Positions 25,755-35,517 of a DNA stretch of 43,140 nt are shown here, one piece after another (the stretch's first letter is position 1; the number at the start of each line of letters is the position of its first letter). Origin of the DNA: Burkholderiales bacterium (GTDB lineage: Bacteria; Pseudomonadota; Gammaproteobacteria; Burkholderiales; Burkholderiaceae_C); contig JANYEE010000140.1 in NCBI GenBank assembly GCA_025363275.1, positions 1 through 43,140 on the forward strand. Direction: 5' to 3'. The notes under the pieces were generated by a model that saw nothing but the letters and a program-made list of their open reading frames with translations, had not been told where the DNA came from and made no database searches. Both the position numbers and the translations under genes were made by a program.

Positions 25755-25770
25755 TTGACGTGCACGTCAA
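25755..25770. promoter_or_regulatory. Perfect 16-base palindrome in the etfB leader
   Basis: TTGACGTGCACGTCAA is a perfect inverted repeat 38 bases before the etfB start. It resembles TTnACGTnnACGTnAA operators that I recall for LiuR-type MerR regulators of branched-chain acyl-CoA catabolism. Binding by such a protein is inferred. Confidence 0.5.
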
Positions 25771-25808
25771 CCCGACAGACCTATTTCTAACACTCTGGAG
25801 CCGCAGCC

Positions 25809-26558
25809 ATGAAAGTACTGGTACCCGTCAAACGCGTGGTCGACTACAACGTCAAAGTCCGAGTTAAGTCGGATGGCAGTGGCGTGGATATTGCCAACGT
25901 CAAAATGAGCATGAACCCTTTTGACGAAATCGCAGTGGAAGAAGCCGTGCGTTTGAAGGAAAAAGGCGTGGTCACCGAGGTGATCGCGGTGTCTTGCGGC
26001 GTGGCCCAGTGCCAGGAAACCCTGCGCACGGCCATGGCCATTGGCGCCGACCGCGCGATTTTGATTGAAACTTCCGAGGAGCTGCAGCCGCTAGCAGTGG
26101 CCAAGCTGCTCAAGGCGTTAATCGACAAAGAGCAGCCGGGCCTGGTAATTTTGGGCAAACAAGCAATTGATGACGACTGCAACCAGACAGGCCAAATGCT
26201 GGCGGCCCTGGCGAATCTGCCCCAGGCCACTTTTGCCTCTAAAGTTGAGATCGTTGATGGCAAAGCGCATGTGACCCGTGAAGTGGATGGAGGTCTGGAA
26301 ACTCTGGCCATAACCTTGCCAGCCATCATCACCACTGACCTGCGTCTGAACGAGCCCCGCTATGTGACTTTGCCCAACATCATGAAGGCTAAGAAGAAGC
26401 AACTCGATATCTTCAAGCCCGAAGACCTTGGCGTGAACGTGGCTCCGCGCATCAAGACCCTGAGCGTGGCTGAGCCTGCCAAGCGCAGCGCGGGTATCAA
26501 GGTGCCTGATGTGGCAACTTTGGTGGACAAGCTTAAGAATGTTGCAAAAGTAATTTAA
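25809..26558 (+). CDS. etfB: Electron transfer flavoprotein, beta subunit
   Basis: The 249-residue product is a standard Etf[20 protein letters not shown] opens the protein, [19 protein letters not shown] and [19 protein letters not shown] (AMP and dimer contacts) follow, and the family signature [22 protein letters not shown] is near residue 160. Together with EtfA it takes electrons from acyl-CoA dehydrogenases and passes them to ETF-ubiquinone oxidoreductase. A strong CTGGAG ribosome site precedes the ATG. etfA follows after 27 bases. Confidence 0.96.
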   Translation: MKVLVPVKRVVDYNVKVRVKSDGSGVDIANVKMSMNPFDEIAVEEAVRLKEKGVVTEVIAVSCGVAQCQETLRTAMAIGADRAILIETSEELQPLAVAKLLKALIDKEQPGLVILGKQAIDDDCNQTGQMLAALANLPQATFASKVEIVDGKAHVTREVDGGLETLAITLPAIITTDLRLNEPRYVTLPNIMKAKKKQLDIFKPEDLGVNVAPRIKTLSVAEPAKRSAGIKVPDVATLVDKLKNVAKVI

Positions 26559-26585
26559 AGCACTGCGCTGATTAAAGGAAATTCC

Positions 26586-27518
26586 ATGACTGCTCTCGTT
26601 ATCGCTGAACACGACAACAATTCCATCAAGGGCGCAACCCTGAACACCGTGACCGCTGCTGCACAAGCCGGTGGTGAAGTGCACGTATTGGTGGCTGGCA
26701 GCAATGCCGGCGCTGCGGCGGCGGCGGCTGCGCAAATCGCCGGTGTGTCCAAAGTGATCCACGCCGACGAAGCCGGCCTGGCCCACGGCTTGGCCGAAAA
26801 TGTGACTGCGCAAATCATGGCTATTGCCGCCAGTTACACCCATTTGGTTTTCCCAGCAACGGCGTCGGGAAAAAACATTGCCCCCCGGGTGGCGGCTAAG
26901 CTCGATGTGGGCCAAGTATCTGACATCACGAAGGTCATCAGCCCGGATACCTTTGAGCGTCCGATTTACGCGGGCAATGCAATTGCCACCGTGCAGGCCA
27001 CTGATGCCGTGAAGGTGTTGACCGTGCGTACCACCGGTTTTGATCCTGCGGCCACAACCGGCGGTAGCGCTGCTATCGAGGTATTGGCCGCGGTGGCTGC
27101 CAGTGCCGGCACTACTTTTGTGGGCTCCGAGATCGCCAAGAACGACCGCCCCGAGCTGACCGCTGCCAAGATCATCGTGTCCGGTGGACGTGCGCTGGGT
27201 TCCAGTGAGAAGTTCATGGAAGTCATGACACCGCTGGCCGACAAGCTGGGTGCAGCACTCGGTGCCTCGCGCGCTGCGGTGGACGCGGGCTACGCACCCA
27301 ACGACTGGCAAGTGGGCCAGACCGGCAAGATCGTCGCACCCCAGCTGTACATCGCCGCCGGTATCAGCGGCGCCATCCAGCACTTGGCCGGCATGAAGGA
27401 CTCTAAAGTCATCGTGGCGATCAACAAAGACCCCGAAGCACCGATCTTCAGCGTAGCGGACTACGGCCTGGAGGCTGATTTGTTTGCGGCCGTACCGGAA
27501 CTGGTTGCGGCACTCTGA
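26586..27518 (+). CDS. etfA: Electron transfer flavoprotein, alpha subunit
   Basis: The 310-residue product has the N-terminal EtfA domain ([20 protein letters not shown], then an Ala-rich stretch) and a C-terminal FAD-binding domain. The latter contains [40 protein letters not shown], and the signature [39 protein letters not shown]. It holds the FAD of the EtfAB heterodimer. It is in the conventional beta-alpha gene order, and a terminator lies just downstream. Confidence 0.96.
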   Translation: MTALVIAEHDNNSIKGATLNTVTAAAQAGGEVHVLVAGSNAGAAAAAAAQIAGVSKVIHADEAGLAHGLAENVTAQIMAIAASYTHLVFPATASGKNIAPRVAAKLDVGQVSDITKVISPDTFERPIYAGNAIATVQATDAVKVLTVRTTGFDPAATTGGSAAIEVLAAVAASAGTTFVGSEIAKNDRPELTAAKIIVSGGRALGSSEKFMEVMTPLADKLGAALGASRAAVDAGYAPNDWQVGQTGKIVAPQLYIAAGISGAIQHLAGMKDSKVIVAINKDPEAPIFSVADYGLEADLFAAVPELVAAL

Positions 27519-27530
27519 TGCCAGTGCGAA

Positions 27531-27560
27531 AAAGGGCATCGCGAGCGATGCCCTTTTTTT
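27531..27560 (+). terminator. Rho-independent terminator after etfA
   Basis: A perfect 12-base stem (AAAGGGCATCGC pairing with GCGATGCCCTTT, across a 2-base centre) is followed by eight T in total. It is 12 bases after the etfA stop and would separate etfBA from the acyl-CoA dehydrogenase gene. Confidence 0.93.
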
Positions 27561-27612
27561 TGGTCTGAATAAATTCGTAACCCGCGTGTAACAAGCATTT
27601 TTGGAGATTTTC

Positions 27613-29403
27613 ATGAGCTACATCGCCCCCGTTAAAGACATGATGTTCAACATTGAACACCTGGCCAATATCGAACAAATCGCACTACTCCCCGGCTTTG
27701 AAGATGCCGGTCTGGACACGGCGCTGGCTGTGCTCGAAGAGTCGGCCAAATTTTCTGAGGGCGTGCTGAGTCCGCTAAATTGGGAAGGTGACAAAAACCC
27801 GTCGAGCTGGAAAGACGGTGTGGTTACGGCCACCCCGGGTTTTAAGGAAGCCTTCAAGCAATTCACGGATGGCGGATGGCAGGGCCTGCAGCACCCCACC
27901 GCATTTGGCGGTCAGGGTCTGCCCAAGACCATTGGTGCTGCCTGCGGCGAGATGGTCAACAGCGCCAACATGAGCTTTGCGCTGTGCCCGCTGCTCAGCG
28001 ACGGTGCGATTGAAGCGCTGCTCACGGCAGGTTCCGACGCATTGAAGGCGACCTATCTTGAAAACCTGGTCAGCGGCAAGTGGACTGGCACGATGAACCT
28101 GACTGAGCCCCAAGCCGGAAGTGACTTGGCGGCGGTACGCAGCCGTGCAGAGCCGCAGGCCGATGGAACTTACAAAGTATTCGGTACCAAAATCTATATC
28201 ACTTGGGGTGAGCATGACATGGCCGAAAACATCGTCCATCTGGTGCTGGCCCGCGTGACGGGTGCGCCCGAGGGCGTCAAGGGCATTAGCCTGTTTGTCG
28301 TGCCGAAGTTCATGGTCAACAAGGATGGGTCCTTGGGTGCGCGCAACGATGTGCATTGCGTTTCCATTGAACACAAGATGGGCATCAAGGCCAGCCCAAC
28401 GGCCGTGCTGCAGTACGGCGACCATGGTGGTGCCGCGGGTTACTTGGTGGGCCAGGAAAACCGCGGCTTGGAGTACATGTTCATCATGATGAACGCCGCG
28501 CGCTACGGCGTGGGTGTGCAAGGCATTGCGATTGCCGAGCGCGCCTACCAGAAGGCCGTGCAGTTCTCTAAAGACCGCGTACAAAGCCGCCCGGTAGATA
28601 GCTCCATGCCGGCGGCTGCACCCATCATTCACCACCCCGATGTACGCCGCATGCTGATGACTATGCGCGCCTATACCGAAGGCTGCCGGGCAATGGCGAG
28701 CGTTGGTGCGAGTGCTTTTGATGCGGCCCACCACCATCCTGATGCCGAGGTACGTAAGCAGAACCAAGCCTTTTACGAATACTTGGTGCCGCTGATCAAG
28801 GGCTACAGCACCGAGATGAGTTTGGAAGTCACATCCTTGGGCATACAAGTGCATGGTGGTATGGGCTTTATCGAAGAAACCGGTGCCGCCCAGTACTACC
28901 GCGACGCCAAGATTTTGACTATCTACGAGGGCACGACCGCCATTCAGGCCAATGACCTGGTGGGCCGCAAGACGGCACGTGATGGCGGCCAAACAGCCAA
29001 GGGCATTGCCGCACAGATCGAAACGACCGAGGCTGAACTGGCCGTCAGCGGCTCCGCCCATGCGCGGGCGGTGGCCCAGCGCCTGAAGGCCGCGCGTTTG
29101 GCCTTCGTCGATGTGGTGGAGTTTGTGGCCGGTAACACCAAGGCTAGCCCCAACGCCGTGTTCGCTGGCAGCGTGCCCTATTTGATGCTGGCGGGCAACC
29201 TGATGGCGGGCTGGCAACTGGGCCGTGCACTGCTGGTGGCCGAAAAGCAAATTGCCACTGGCACCGACGTGCCCTTTATGCAAGCCAAGGTCACCACCGC
29301 GCGTTTCTATGCCGACCACCTGCTCAGTAAAGCCGGCGGCCTGCGAGACAGTATTGTGGAAGGCGCTGACAGCGTGACCGCACTGGCGCTGGATGCTTTC
29401 TAA
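27613..29403 (+). CDS. Acyl-CoA dehydrogenase, large (about 600-residue) type
   Basis: The 596-residue flavoenzyme has the acyl-CoA dehydrogenase core: an N-terminal helical part, GTMNLTEPQAGSDLAAVRS in the middle domain, YKVFGTKIYITWGEHD, and LGIQVHGGMGFIEETGAAQYYRDAKILTIYEGTT (quoted as HGGMGFIEETG and YEGTTAIQANDLVGRK) in the C-terminal helical domain. About 130 extra C-terminal residues match the domain found in the DmdC and FadE-like long subgroup. The chain-length preference cannot be read from sequence. The start is ATG 27613, with TTGGAGATT upstream. It is next to etfBA, its likely electron acceptor. Confidence 0.93.
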   Translation: MSYIAPVKDMMFNIEHLANIEQIALLPGFEDAGLDTALAVLEESAKFSEGVLSPLNWEGDKNPSSWKDGVVTATPGFKEAFKQFTDGGWQGLQHPTAFGGQGLPKTIGAACGEMVNSANMSFALCPLLSDGAIEALLTAGSDALKATYLENLVSGKWTGTMNLTEPQAGSDLAAVRSRAEPQADGTYKVFGTKIYITWGEHDMAENIVHLVLARVTGAPEGVKGISLFVVPKFMVNKDGSLGARNDVHCVSIEHKMGIKASPTAVLQYGDHGGAAGYLVGQENRGLEYMFIMMNAARYGVGVQGIAIAERAYQKAVQFSKDRVQSRPVDSSMPAAAPIIHHPDVRRMLMTMRAYTEGCRAMASVGASAFDAAHHHPDAEVRKQNQAFYEYLVPLIKGYSTEMSLEVTSLGIQVHGGMGFIEETGAAQYYRDAKILTIYEGTTAIQANDLVGRKTARDGGQTAKGIAAQIETTEAELAVSGSAHARAVAQRLKAARLAFVDVVEFVAGNTKASPNAVFAGSVPYLMLAGNLMAGWQLGRALLVAEKQIATGTDVPFMQAKVTTARFYADHLLSKAGGLRDSIVEGADSVTALALDAF

Positions 29404-29423
29404 GCCTGGTGTACCTAGATTAT

Positions 29424-29480
29424 GCTACTGAAATAATAGCAGCCCAGGCTTTAAATACCTGGGCCCCAGCCTGATTTGAT
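29424..29480 (+). repeat. Hairpin repeat copy between acyl-CoA dehydrogenase and nitronate monooxygenase
   Basis: GCTACTGAAATAATAGC is followed by CCCAGG...CCTGGGCCCCAG and CTGATTTGA. It shares its order of parts and the CCTGGGCCCCAG core with the copy at 36552 and, reversed, at 30484. It fills most of the 103-base gap. Confidence 0.85.
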
Positions 29481-29506
29481 TAAAAAACACGTCTACAGGA
29501 GCCCCT

Positions 29507-30478
29507 ATGTCCCATTTGCCAGCCCCGCTCAATAGCCTGCCGTTTCCGGTCATCGGCTCACCGCTGTTCATCATCAGCAACCCCAAACTGGTAATTGCCC
29601 AGTGCACTGCCGGCGTGGTGGGTTCCATGCCTGCGCTGAATGCCCGCCCGGTCGAACTATTGGAAGAGTGGTTGATCGAAATCACCGAGACATTAGCCGC
29701 CTACAACAAGGCCCACCCAGATACGCCCGCTGCGCCGTTTGCGATCAATCAGATCGTGCACAAGAGCAACGACCGTTTGGAGCACGATATGGCGCTGTGC
29801 GTGAAGTACAAAGTGCCCATCATCATTACCAGCCTGGGGGCGCGCGAAGAAATCAACGCCGCAGCCCACAGCTACGGTGGTGTGGTGCTGCACGACATCA
29901 TCAACAATAAGCATGCCCACAAAGCGATCGAGAAGGGCGCTGATGGCCTGATCGCTGTAGCCGCGGGGGCTGGTGGTCACGCGGGCGTGAAGAGCCCGTT
30001 TGCGCTGATCCAGGAAATTCGCCAGTGGTTTGACGGCCCCATCGCTTTGAGCGGAGCTATTTCGACTGGCGCCGCTGTGCTGTCAGCCCAGGCCATGGGC
30101 GCCGACTTCGCCTACATCGGCTCGGCCTTTATCGCCACCGAAGAGGCACGCGCCGCACAGGCGTACAAAGATGCCATCGTAGCCCATGACTCCGACGAGA
30201 TTGTCTATAGCAACCTCTTTACGGGCGTGCATGGCAACTACCTGGCTCCTAGCATCCGCGCTGCCGGCCTGGACCCGGCTAACCTGCCCGAGAGCGACCC
30301 CAGCAAGATGAACTTCGGTGGGGCATCGGCCAAAGCCTGGAAAGACATCTGGGGCTGCGGCCAGGGGATTGGTGCGGTGACCAAGGTGCAAGCGGCGGGC
30401 GAGTACATCGCCCAGCTCAAGCGCGAATACGCAGTGGCTAAGGCTGGGTTGCTGGCGCACCAATACGTTGGCGTTTAA
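29507..30478 (+). CDS. NAD(P)H-dependent flavin oxidoreductase, nitronate monooxygenase type
   Basis: The 323-residue TIM-barrel flavoprotein starts LPFPVIGSPLFIISNPKLV. It has IVHKSNDRLEHDMALCVKYK and the FMN/catalytic region AVAAGAGGHAGVKSPFALI, in which the His matches the catalytic base of nitronate monooxygenases. ALSGAISTGAAVLSAQAMGADFAYIGSAF completes the FMN phosphate site. The enzymes oxidise alkyl nitronates, though many homologues act on other substrates such as enoyl compounds. An AGGAG site precedes the ATG. The gene is flanked on both sides by inverted copies of the hairpin repeat. Confidence 0.9.
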   Translation: MSHLPAPLNSLPFPVIGSPLFIISNPKLVIAQCTAGVVGSMPALNARPVELLEEWLIEITETLAAYNKAHPDTPAAPFAINQIVHKSNDRLEHDMALCVKYKVPIIITSLGAREEINAAAHSYGGVVLHDIINNKHAHKAIEKGADGLIAVAAGAGGHAGVKSPFALIQEIRQWFDGPIALSGAISTGAAVLSAQAMGADFAYIGSAFIATEEARAAQAYKDAIVAHDSDEIVYSNLFTGVHGNYLAPSIRAAGLDPANLPESDPSKMNFGGASAKAWKDIWGCGQGIGAVTKVQAAGEYIAQLKREYAVAKAGLLAHQYVGV

Positions 30479-30483
30479 ACATC

Positions 30484-30538
30484 TTTTGGGCCTGGGGCCC
30501 AGGTGTAATATGCGTGATACGCTATCAAATCGATAGCG
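30484..30538 (-). repeat. Hairpin repeat copy after the nitronate monooxygenase gene
   Basis: On the minus strand this reads GCTATCGATTTGATAGC, then ACACCTGGGCCCCAGGCCCAAAAGA. The orientation is opposite to the copy at 29424, so the two bracket the gene. The second hairpin is less regular than in the other copies. Confidence 0.8.
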
Positions 30539-31199
30539 CATCAGTTTGACTCTGGTCCCACCAGATAGGTGCATCACCCAACTGCCAGAGCGCGTATTTG
30601 CGCATCAGCAAGACAAAGCGGGGTGAGTTTTCCCAGGCATTTAACCAGGCCTGCAGCGCGGGCCAAGGCTGAGCCGCAAACCAGGTCGGGTCGGTGTGGG
30701 CCCACTGGCGGGCAAAGGGGGCAATCGCCGCGTCTGATAGGCCCCAAGTGCTGCCCGCCAGATACGCGGTGCGCGCCAGCTTGCCGTTAAGTTCCGCCAA
30801 GAACACACTGCCTTGCGCTCGATGCGCCAGCCCATCGGGCAGGTCATAGCGGTTGGGGTATTTGTAGCGGTCCAGATGTGTCTTGAACTCGCCGTCGCAC
30901 TCCGCAATCATCGCCAATTCTTCAGCACATATCGCATGGTTGGCCGCCAACCAGTGTTCCGGATCGTGGCGCTGCAGGGCCCACAGCATGATGTCCAGGC
31001 TTTGTTCCAGTACTTGGCCGTCGTGCAATTGCAAAACCGGTACCGTACCCTTGGGTGAAATGGCCAACAACTCTGCAGGCTTGCTGCGCAGTGCTACTTC
31101 GCGCAGTTCACACACCACGCTACTGCTCAGTAGCGCCATGCGCGCCCGCATGGCGTAGGGGCAGCGGCGAAAGGAATAAAGGATTGGAGGGACGATCAA
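30525..31199 (-). CDS. Glutathione S-transferase family protein
   Basis: The 224-residue product has an N-terminal thioredoxin-like domain: [19 protein letters not shown] with a Cys-Pro-Tyr-Ala active site, [12 protein letters not shown] with the cis-Pro, and [12 protein letters not shown] with the gamma-glutamyl-binding Ser. An all-helical C-terminal domain follows. The Cys motif suggests an omega-like or glutaredoxin-like GST, with thiol-transfer or dehydroascorbate-type activity. The start is taken as TTG 31199, which overlaps the trhO stop as TTGA; a longer frame reads back into trhO without conserved residues. Its 3' end reaches into the repeat copy. Confidence 0.85.
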   Translation of the reverse strand: MIVPPILYSFRRCPYAMRARMALLSSSVVCELREVALRSKPAELLAISPKGTVPVLQLHDGQVLEQSLDIMLWALQRHDPEHWLAANHAICAEELAMIAECDGEFKTHLDRYKYPNRYDLPDGLAHRAQGSVFLAELNGKLARTAYLAGSTWGLSDAAIAPFARQWAHTDPTWFAAQPWPALQAWLNAWENSPRFVLLMRKYALWQLGDAPIWWDQSQTDALSI

Positions 31200-32131
31200 G
31201 GCAGCTTGGCGCCAATGTGGGTTTGCGCGCGCGATTTGGCCAGCTCCCACTGGCGCTGGCGTTCTCGCCCGCTGTTCTTTTGTGTCTTGCTGGTGTGGGC
31301 ATGGCAGCGCGGGCAGCTCACGCCTGCCTCATACAGCGGCGACTCGGTGGCACCTTCGGGCAGCGGCTGGCGGCAGGCGCGGCACAGCGCGTGTGCGCCA
31401 GGCACCAGTGCATGGCCCACCGAGACGCGCTCGTCAAACACGAAGCATTCGCCTTCCCACAGGCTATGTTCGGGCGGCACGGTCTCCAAATATTTCAGGA
31501 TGCCACCTTCCAGGTGGTAGACCTCGTCATACCCTAGGGATTTCATTAGTGCGGTGGATTTCTCACAGCGAATACCGCCGGTGCAAAACATTGCGACCTT
31601 GGGTTTTTTGCCAACCGCTTTGCCCAGGCGCTCCGCGTCTTCGACCCACCTCGGCAGCTCGGAAAAGGACCGGATATTCGGGTTCACCGCGTAGGAGAAA
31701 GTACCGATCTCCACCTCGTAGTCATTGCGCGTGTCCACCACCACCACTTCAGGATCAGCGATCAGCGCGTTCCAGTCGGCGGGTTTCACATAGATTCCCG
31801 CCCTATGGATCGGGCTGATACCCGGCACGCCCAGGGTCACGATCTCTTTTTTCAAGCGCACTTTCATGCGATAAAACGGTGCACGCTCGGACCACGATTC
31901 CTTGTGTTGCAGGTCCGCCAGCAGCGGATCGCTGCGCAAATAGGCCAGTACGGCGTGCACGCCCTCAGCCTGCCCGGCAATGGTGCTGTTGATGCCCTCG
32001 CAGGCCAAAAGTATCAGACCTTTGACGCTGTGCTGTTCGCATAGCGCCTGCAGAGGGGCACGTCGATCGGCAAAGTCGGGCAGATCGACAAACTTGTAGA
32101 AAGCGGCGGTAAGGTAAACGGGAGTGGACAT
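31196..32131 (-). CDS. trhO: tRNA uridine(34) hydroxylase, rhodanese-domain protein
   Basis: The 311-residue product starts [20 protein letters not shown], has an N-terminal acylphosphatase-like part ([18 protein letters not shown]) and a central rhodanese domain with the active-site loop [16 protein letters not shown]. The C-terminus has two Cys pairs (LCRACRQP and SCPRCHAH), probably a zinc site. TrhO (YceA) proteins use O2 to hydroxylate uridine 34 in tRNA, the first step to 5-methoxyuridine or 5-carboxymethoxyuridine. ATG 32131 is chosen over a longer frame that runs into the dnaJ terminator. The GST gene is coupled by a 4-base overlap. Confidence 0.93.
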   Translation of the reverse strand: MSTPVYLTAAFYKFVDLPDFADRRAPLQALCEQHSVKGLILLACEGINSTIAGQAEGVHAVLAYLRSDPLLADLQHKESWSERAPFYRMKVRLKKEIVTLGVPGISPIHRAGIYVKPADWNALIADPEVVVVDTRNDYEVEIGTFSYAVNPNIRSFSELPRWVEDAERLGKAVGKKPKVAMFCTGGIRCEKSTALMKSLGYDEVYHLEGGILKYLETVPPEHSLWEGECFVFDERVSVGHALVPGAHALCRACRQPLPEGATESPLYEAGVSCPRCHAHTSKTQKNSGRERQRQWELAKSRAQTHIGAKLP

Positions 32132-32159
32132 GGGTGTATTTTCCCACTGGAGTACACAA

Positions 32160-32199
32160 AAAAATACCGCCCCGTCTGACATGACGGGGCGGTATTTTG
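32160..32199 (-). terminator. Rho-independent terminator after dnaJ
   Basis: A perfect 13-base stem (ATACCGCCCCGTC pairing with GACGGGGCGGTAT, 6-base loop) is followed on the minus strand by a T run. It lies between the dnaJ stop and the trhO start. Confidence 0.93.
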
Positions 32200-32206
32200 G
32201 CAAGCC

Positions 32207-33340
32207 TCAACTAAACAGGTTCTTCAAGCGGTCGGTCCAGCTGTCACCGGACGGCGAATGCTTGCTGCCGCCTTTTTTGAACGAGTCGTCTAGCTCGCGC
32301 ATCAGCTTACGCTGGTGCTCGCTGAGCTTGACCGGCGTTTCCACTGAGATATGGCAGTACAAATCGCCAGGGTAGCTGGCGCGCACGCCCTTGATGCCCT
32401 TGCCACGCAGGCGGAATTGTTTGCCGCTTTGCGTGCCTTCGGGGATATCAATAGCCGCTTTACCAGCCAGCGTGGGCACTTCAATCTCGCCACCCAGCGC
32501 TGCGGTCACCATGCTGATGGGCACGGAGCAGTGCAGGTCATCACCATCGCGCTCAAAGATGTCGTGTTTCTTGATGCGGATCTCGATGTACAGATCGCCC
32601 GGGGGGCCCCCATTGGTACCGGGTTCGCCATTGCCCGCCGAGCGAATCCGCATGCCGCCGTCGATACCCACAGGGATTTTGACTTCCAGCGTCTTCTGGC
32701 GCTTGATCTTGCCTTGGCCACTACACGCCGTGCAGGGCTCAGGAATGACCTTGCCTGTGCCGCGGCAGGTAGGACAAGTTTGCTGCACACTGAAAAAGCC
32801 CTGGCGCATTTGTACGGTGCCCGCACCGCTGCAGGTCCCGCAGGTCTTGACCTGGGTGCCCGGCTTGGCGCCGGCACCTTTGCAGACCTCGCAGCTGTCC
32901 CAGCTTGGAATACGAATCTGGGCGTCTTTGCCTTTGGCTGCTTCTTCCAGCGTGACTTCCATGGCGTAGCTCAGGTCAGAGCCGCGGAACACCTGTCGCC
33001 CACCGGCGCCTGCACGTCCACGTTGCTGGCCAAACATGTCGCCAAAAATGTCACCAAAGGCCTCGGCAAAACCACCGTAGCCATCGCCACCGGCGCCACC
33101 GCGGTTGGGGTCCACACCGGCGTGACCGTACTGGTCATAGGCAGCGCGCTTTTGCGCGTCCGAGAGCATCTCGTAGGCTTCCTTGCCTTCTTTGAATTTC
33201 TCCTCGGCCACCTTAGAGCTGTCTCCCTGGTTGCGGTCTGGGTGGTGCTTCATCGCCAACTTGCGATAGGCCTTTTTGATGTCTTCCTCGGAAGCGTTCT
33301 TGGGAACGCCCAGAGTTTCGTAGTAGTCTCGTTTGGCCAT
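32207..33340 (-). CDS. dnaJ: Chaperone protein DnaJ
   Basis: The 377-residue co-chaperone shows a J domain with HPD (KHHPDRNQG), a Gly/Phe-rich linker, and four zinc-binding C-x-x-C-x-G-x-G repeats: [24 protein letters not shown] and CTACSGQG. The C-terminal substrate-binding domain follows. It stimulates DnaK ATPase and delivers clients. It lies 106 bases after dnaK, across a long hairpin, and ends at a strong terminator. Length and layout match the type I family. Confidence 0.97.
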   Translation of the reverse strand: MAKRDYYETLGVPKNASEEDIKKAYRKLAMKHHPDRNQGDSSKVAEEKFKEGKEAYEMLSDAQKRAAYDQYGHAGVDPNRGGAGGDGYGGFAEAFGDIFGDMFGQQRGRAGAGGRQVFRGSDLSYAMEVTLEEAAKGKDAQIRIPSWDSCEVCKGAGAKPGTQVKTCGTCSGAGTVQMRQGFFSVQQTCPTCRGTGKVIPEPCTACSGQGKIKRQKTLEVKIPVGIDGGMRIRSAGNGEPGTNGGPPGDLYIEIRIKKHDIFERDGDDLHCSVPISMVTAALGGEIEVPTLAGKAAIDIPEGTQSGKQFRLRGKGIKGVRASYPGDLYCHISVETPVKLSEHQRKLMRELDDSFKKGGSKHSPSGDSWTDRLKNLFS

Positions 33341-33370
33341 GTTCTCTCTGCGCCTGGTTACAACACAAAA

Positions 33371-33405
33371 GCCGCGTTAGGCGCCAACTTGGCGTCCAAC
33401 GCGGC
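33371..33405 (-). terminator. Long hairpin between dnaK and dnaJ, terminator or attenuator
   Basis: GCCGCGTT pairs with AACGCGGC around an inner GGCGCCAA/TTGGCGTCC stem with one bulge. On the minus strand TTTTGTGTTG follows. The T run is interrupted, so partial termination or mRNA processing between dnaK and dnaJ is more likely than a full stop. Confidence 0.6.
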
Positions 33406-33446
33406 GCGCGTGGGATCGGTCACCGCTTGCCGATGACCTCTCTGTC

Positions 33447-35405
33447 TCAGCCCTTCTTAACTTCCTTGACTTCCGCGTCCACTACGTTGTCGTCATCCGG
33501 CTTGGCGGACGATTGCGCGTGGGCTGCGTGGTCTTGTGTAGCACCTTCCGGGCCAGCGCCACCCGCAGCGGCTTCTTTGGCTTGCTGGTCGGCGTACATC
33601 TTCTCGCCCAGTTTCTGGCTAGCCGCCATCAGAGCGTTGCCCTTGTCTTCAATGCGGGACTTGTCATCGCTCTTCAGGGCTTCTTCCAGTTCCTTGATTG
33701 CCGCTTCAATCTTCTCCTTCTCGCCTGCGTCCAGCTTGTCGCCATACTCGGTCAGGCTCTTCTTCACGCTGTGCATATTGCTGTCAGCGGTGTTCTTGGC
33801 CTGCACCAGTTCCAGCTTCTTCTTGTCGTCCGCAGCGTTAAGTTCAGCATCTTTCACCATTTGCTGGATCTCAGCTTCCGACAATCCGGAGTTGGCCTTG
33901 ATGGTGATCTTGCTTTCTTTGCCAGTGCCCTTGTCCTTGGCGCCCACGTGCAAGATGCCGTTGGCGTCAATGTCAAAGGACACTTCAATTTGCGGTGTGC
34001 CACGGGCCGCCGGAGGAATACCCTCCAAGTTGAACTCACCCAGCATTTTGTTGCCCTGGGCAATCTCGCGCTCGCCCTGGAATACCTTGATGGTCACAGC
34101 GGGCTGGTTGTCTTCCGCGGTCGAGAAAGTTTGTGCAAACTTGGTCGGGATCGTGGTGTTCTTGGTAATCATTTTGGTCATGACACCGCCCATGGTCTCG
34201 ATACCCAGGGACAGAGGTGTCACGTCCAGCAGCAACACGTCTTTGCGGTCGCCAGACAACACCTGGCCTTGAATCGCAGCACCTACGGCCACGGCTTCAT
34301 CAGGGTTCACGTCCTTGCGTGGCTCTTTGCCAAACAATTCCTTGACCTTCTCTTGTACCTTGGGCATGCGGGTCATACCGCCGACCAAAATCACGTCATG
34401 GATGTCGGCTACGTTAACTCCAGCGTCCTTGATCGCTGTGCGGCACGGCGCAATGGTACGCTCGATCAGCTCTTCGACCAGGCTTTCCAGCTTGGCGCGC
34501 GTGAGCTTGATGTTCAAGTGCTTGGGACCAGACGCATCGGCGGTCACGTAGGGCAGGTTGATGTCGGTTTGCGCGCTGCTGGACAACTCGATCTTGGCCT
34601 TTTCAGCAGCTTCCTTCAGGCGTTGCAGAGCCAGCACGTCCTTGCCCAAGTCGACGCCTTGTTCTTTCTTGAACTCGGTGATGATGAAGTCGATGATGCG
34701 TTGGTCAAAGTCTTCACCGCCCAGGAAGGTGTCACCGTTGGTGGACAACACTTCGAATTGCTTTTCACCGTCAACGTCAGCGATTTCGATTATGGATACG
34801 TCAAACGTACCGCCACCCAAGTCATACACAGCAATCTTGCGGTCGCCCTTTTCGTTTTTGTCCAAGCCAAAGGCCAGCGCAGCAGCGGTAGGTTCGTTGA
34901 TGATGCGCTTGACATCCAGACCGGCAATACGGCCAGCGTCTTTGGTGGCTTGGCGCTGTGCGTCATTGAAGTACGCAGGCACCGTGATAACGGCGTCGGT
35001 TACCTCTTCGCCAAGATAGTCTTCGGCGGTCTTCTTCATCTTGCGCAGAATGTCAGCGCTGACTTGCTGAGGTGCCATGCGATTGCCGCGCACTTCGACC
35101 CAGGCGTCACCATTGTCGGCTGCAGCAATCTTGTAGGGCATCAGGTCGATGTCCTTTTGCACTTCCTTCTCGGAGAACTTGCGGCCGATCAAACGTTTGA
35201 CCGCGTACAGCGTGTTCTTGGGATTGGTCACCGATTGGCGCTTGGCGGATGCACCGACCAGCACTTCGCCGTCTTCCTGGTAGGCAATGATCGACGGTGT
35301 GGTGCGCGCACCTTCCGAGTTCTCGATCACTTTGGCAGTGTTGCCTTCCATGATGGCCACACAACTGTTGGTGGTTCCCAAGTCAATGCCGATGATTCTT
35401 CCCAT
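33447..35405 (-). CDS. dnaK: Chaperone protein DnaK (Hsp70)
   Basis: The 652-residue Hsp70 starts [20 protein letters not shown]. It has the three HSP70 signatures ([38 protein letters not shown]), a nucleotide-binding domain to about residue 385, the linker [13 protein letters not shown] and a C-terminal lid ending [12 protein letters not shown]. It binds unfolded proteins with ATP turnover and works with the DnaJ and GrpE encoded alongside. A sigma-32 promoter match lies upstream. An uninterrupted frame on the opposite strand is a coding shadow. Confidence 0.98.
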   Translation of the reverse strand: MGRIIGIDLGTTNSCVAIMEGNTAKVIENSEGARTTPSIIAYQEDGEVLVGASAKRQSVTNPKNTLYAVKRLIGRKFSEKEVQKDIDLMPYKIAAADNGDAWVEVRGNRMAPQQVSADILRKMKKTAEDYLGEEVTDAVITVPAYFNDAQRQATKDAGRIAGLDVKRIINEPTAAALAFGLDKNEKGDRKIAVYDLGGGTFDVSIIEIADVDGEKQFEVLSTNGDTFLGGEDFDQRIIDFIITEFKKEQGVDLGKDVLALQRLKEAAEKAKIELSSSAQTDINLPYVTADASGPKHLNIKLTRAKLESLVEELIERTIAPCRTAIKDAGVNVADIHDVILVGGMTRMPKVQEKVKELFGKEPRKDVNPDEAVAVGAAIQGQVLSGDRKDVLLLDVTPLSLGIETMGGVMTKMITKNTTIPTKFAQTFSTAEDNQPAVTIKVFQGEREIAQGNKMLGEFNLEGIPPAARGTPQIEVSFDIDANGILHVGAKDKGTGKESKITIKANSGLSEAEIQQMVKDAELNAADDKKKLELVQAKNTADSNMHSVKKSLTEYGDKLDAGEKEKIEAAIKELEEALKSDDKSRIEDKGNALMAASQKLGEKMYADQQAKEAAAGGAGPEGATQDHAAHAQSSAKPDDDNVVDAEVKEVKKG

Positions 35406-35483
35406 GATTTACTCCTAGTGTCATTTGAGGACAGAGCTAAAGATCTGCCCACCAAGTTGTTTGAAAAAATTTAGATGTGTTTA

Positions 35484-35511
35484 AGGTGCGGCGATTGCGC
35501 GACTTTTCAAG
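35484..35511 (-). promoter_or_regulatory. Sigma-32 heat-shock promoter candidate before dnaK
   Basis: On the minus strand CTTGAA (35511-35506) is followed, after a 14-base spacer, by CCGCACCT (35491-35484), against the sigma-32 consensus CTTGAA and CCCCATnT. It lies about 80 bases before the dnaK ATG, at the grpE 3' end. Confidence 0.72.
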
Positions 35512-35517
35512 GGGCGA

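Noticed and set aside
26118-27614. 498-codon frame opposite etfB and etfA
   Set aside because: Spans two real genes and a terminator, with no domain recognised.
27775-29319. 514-codon frame opposite the acyl-CoA dehydrogenase
   Set aside because: Antisense shadow without family features.
33513-35474. Long open frame of about 650 codons opposite dnaK
   Set aside because: A known kind of shadow of the high-GC dnaK codons; no recognisable domain and no ribosome site.
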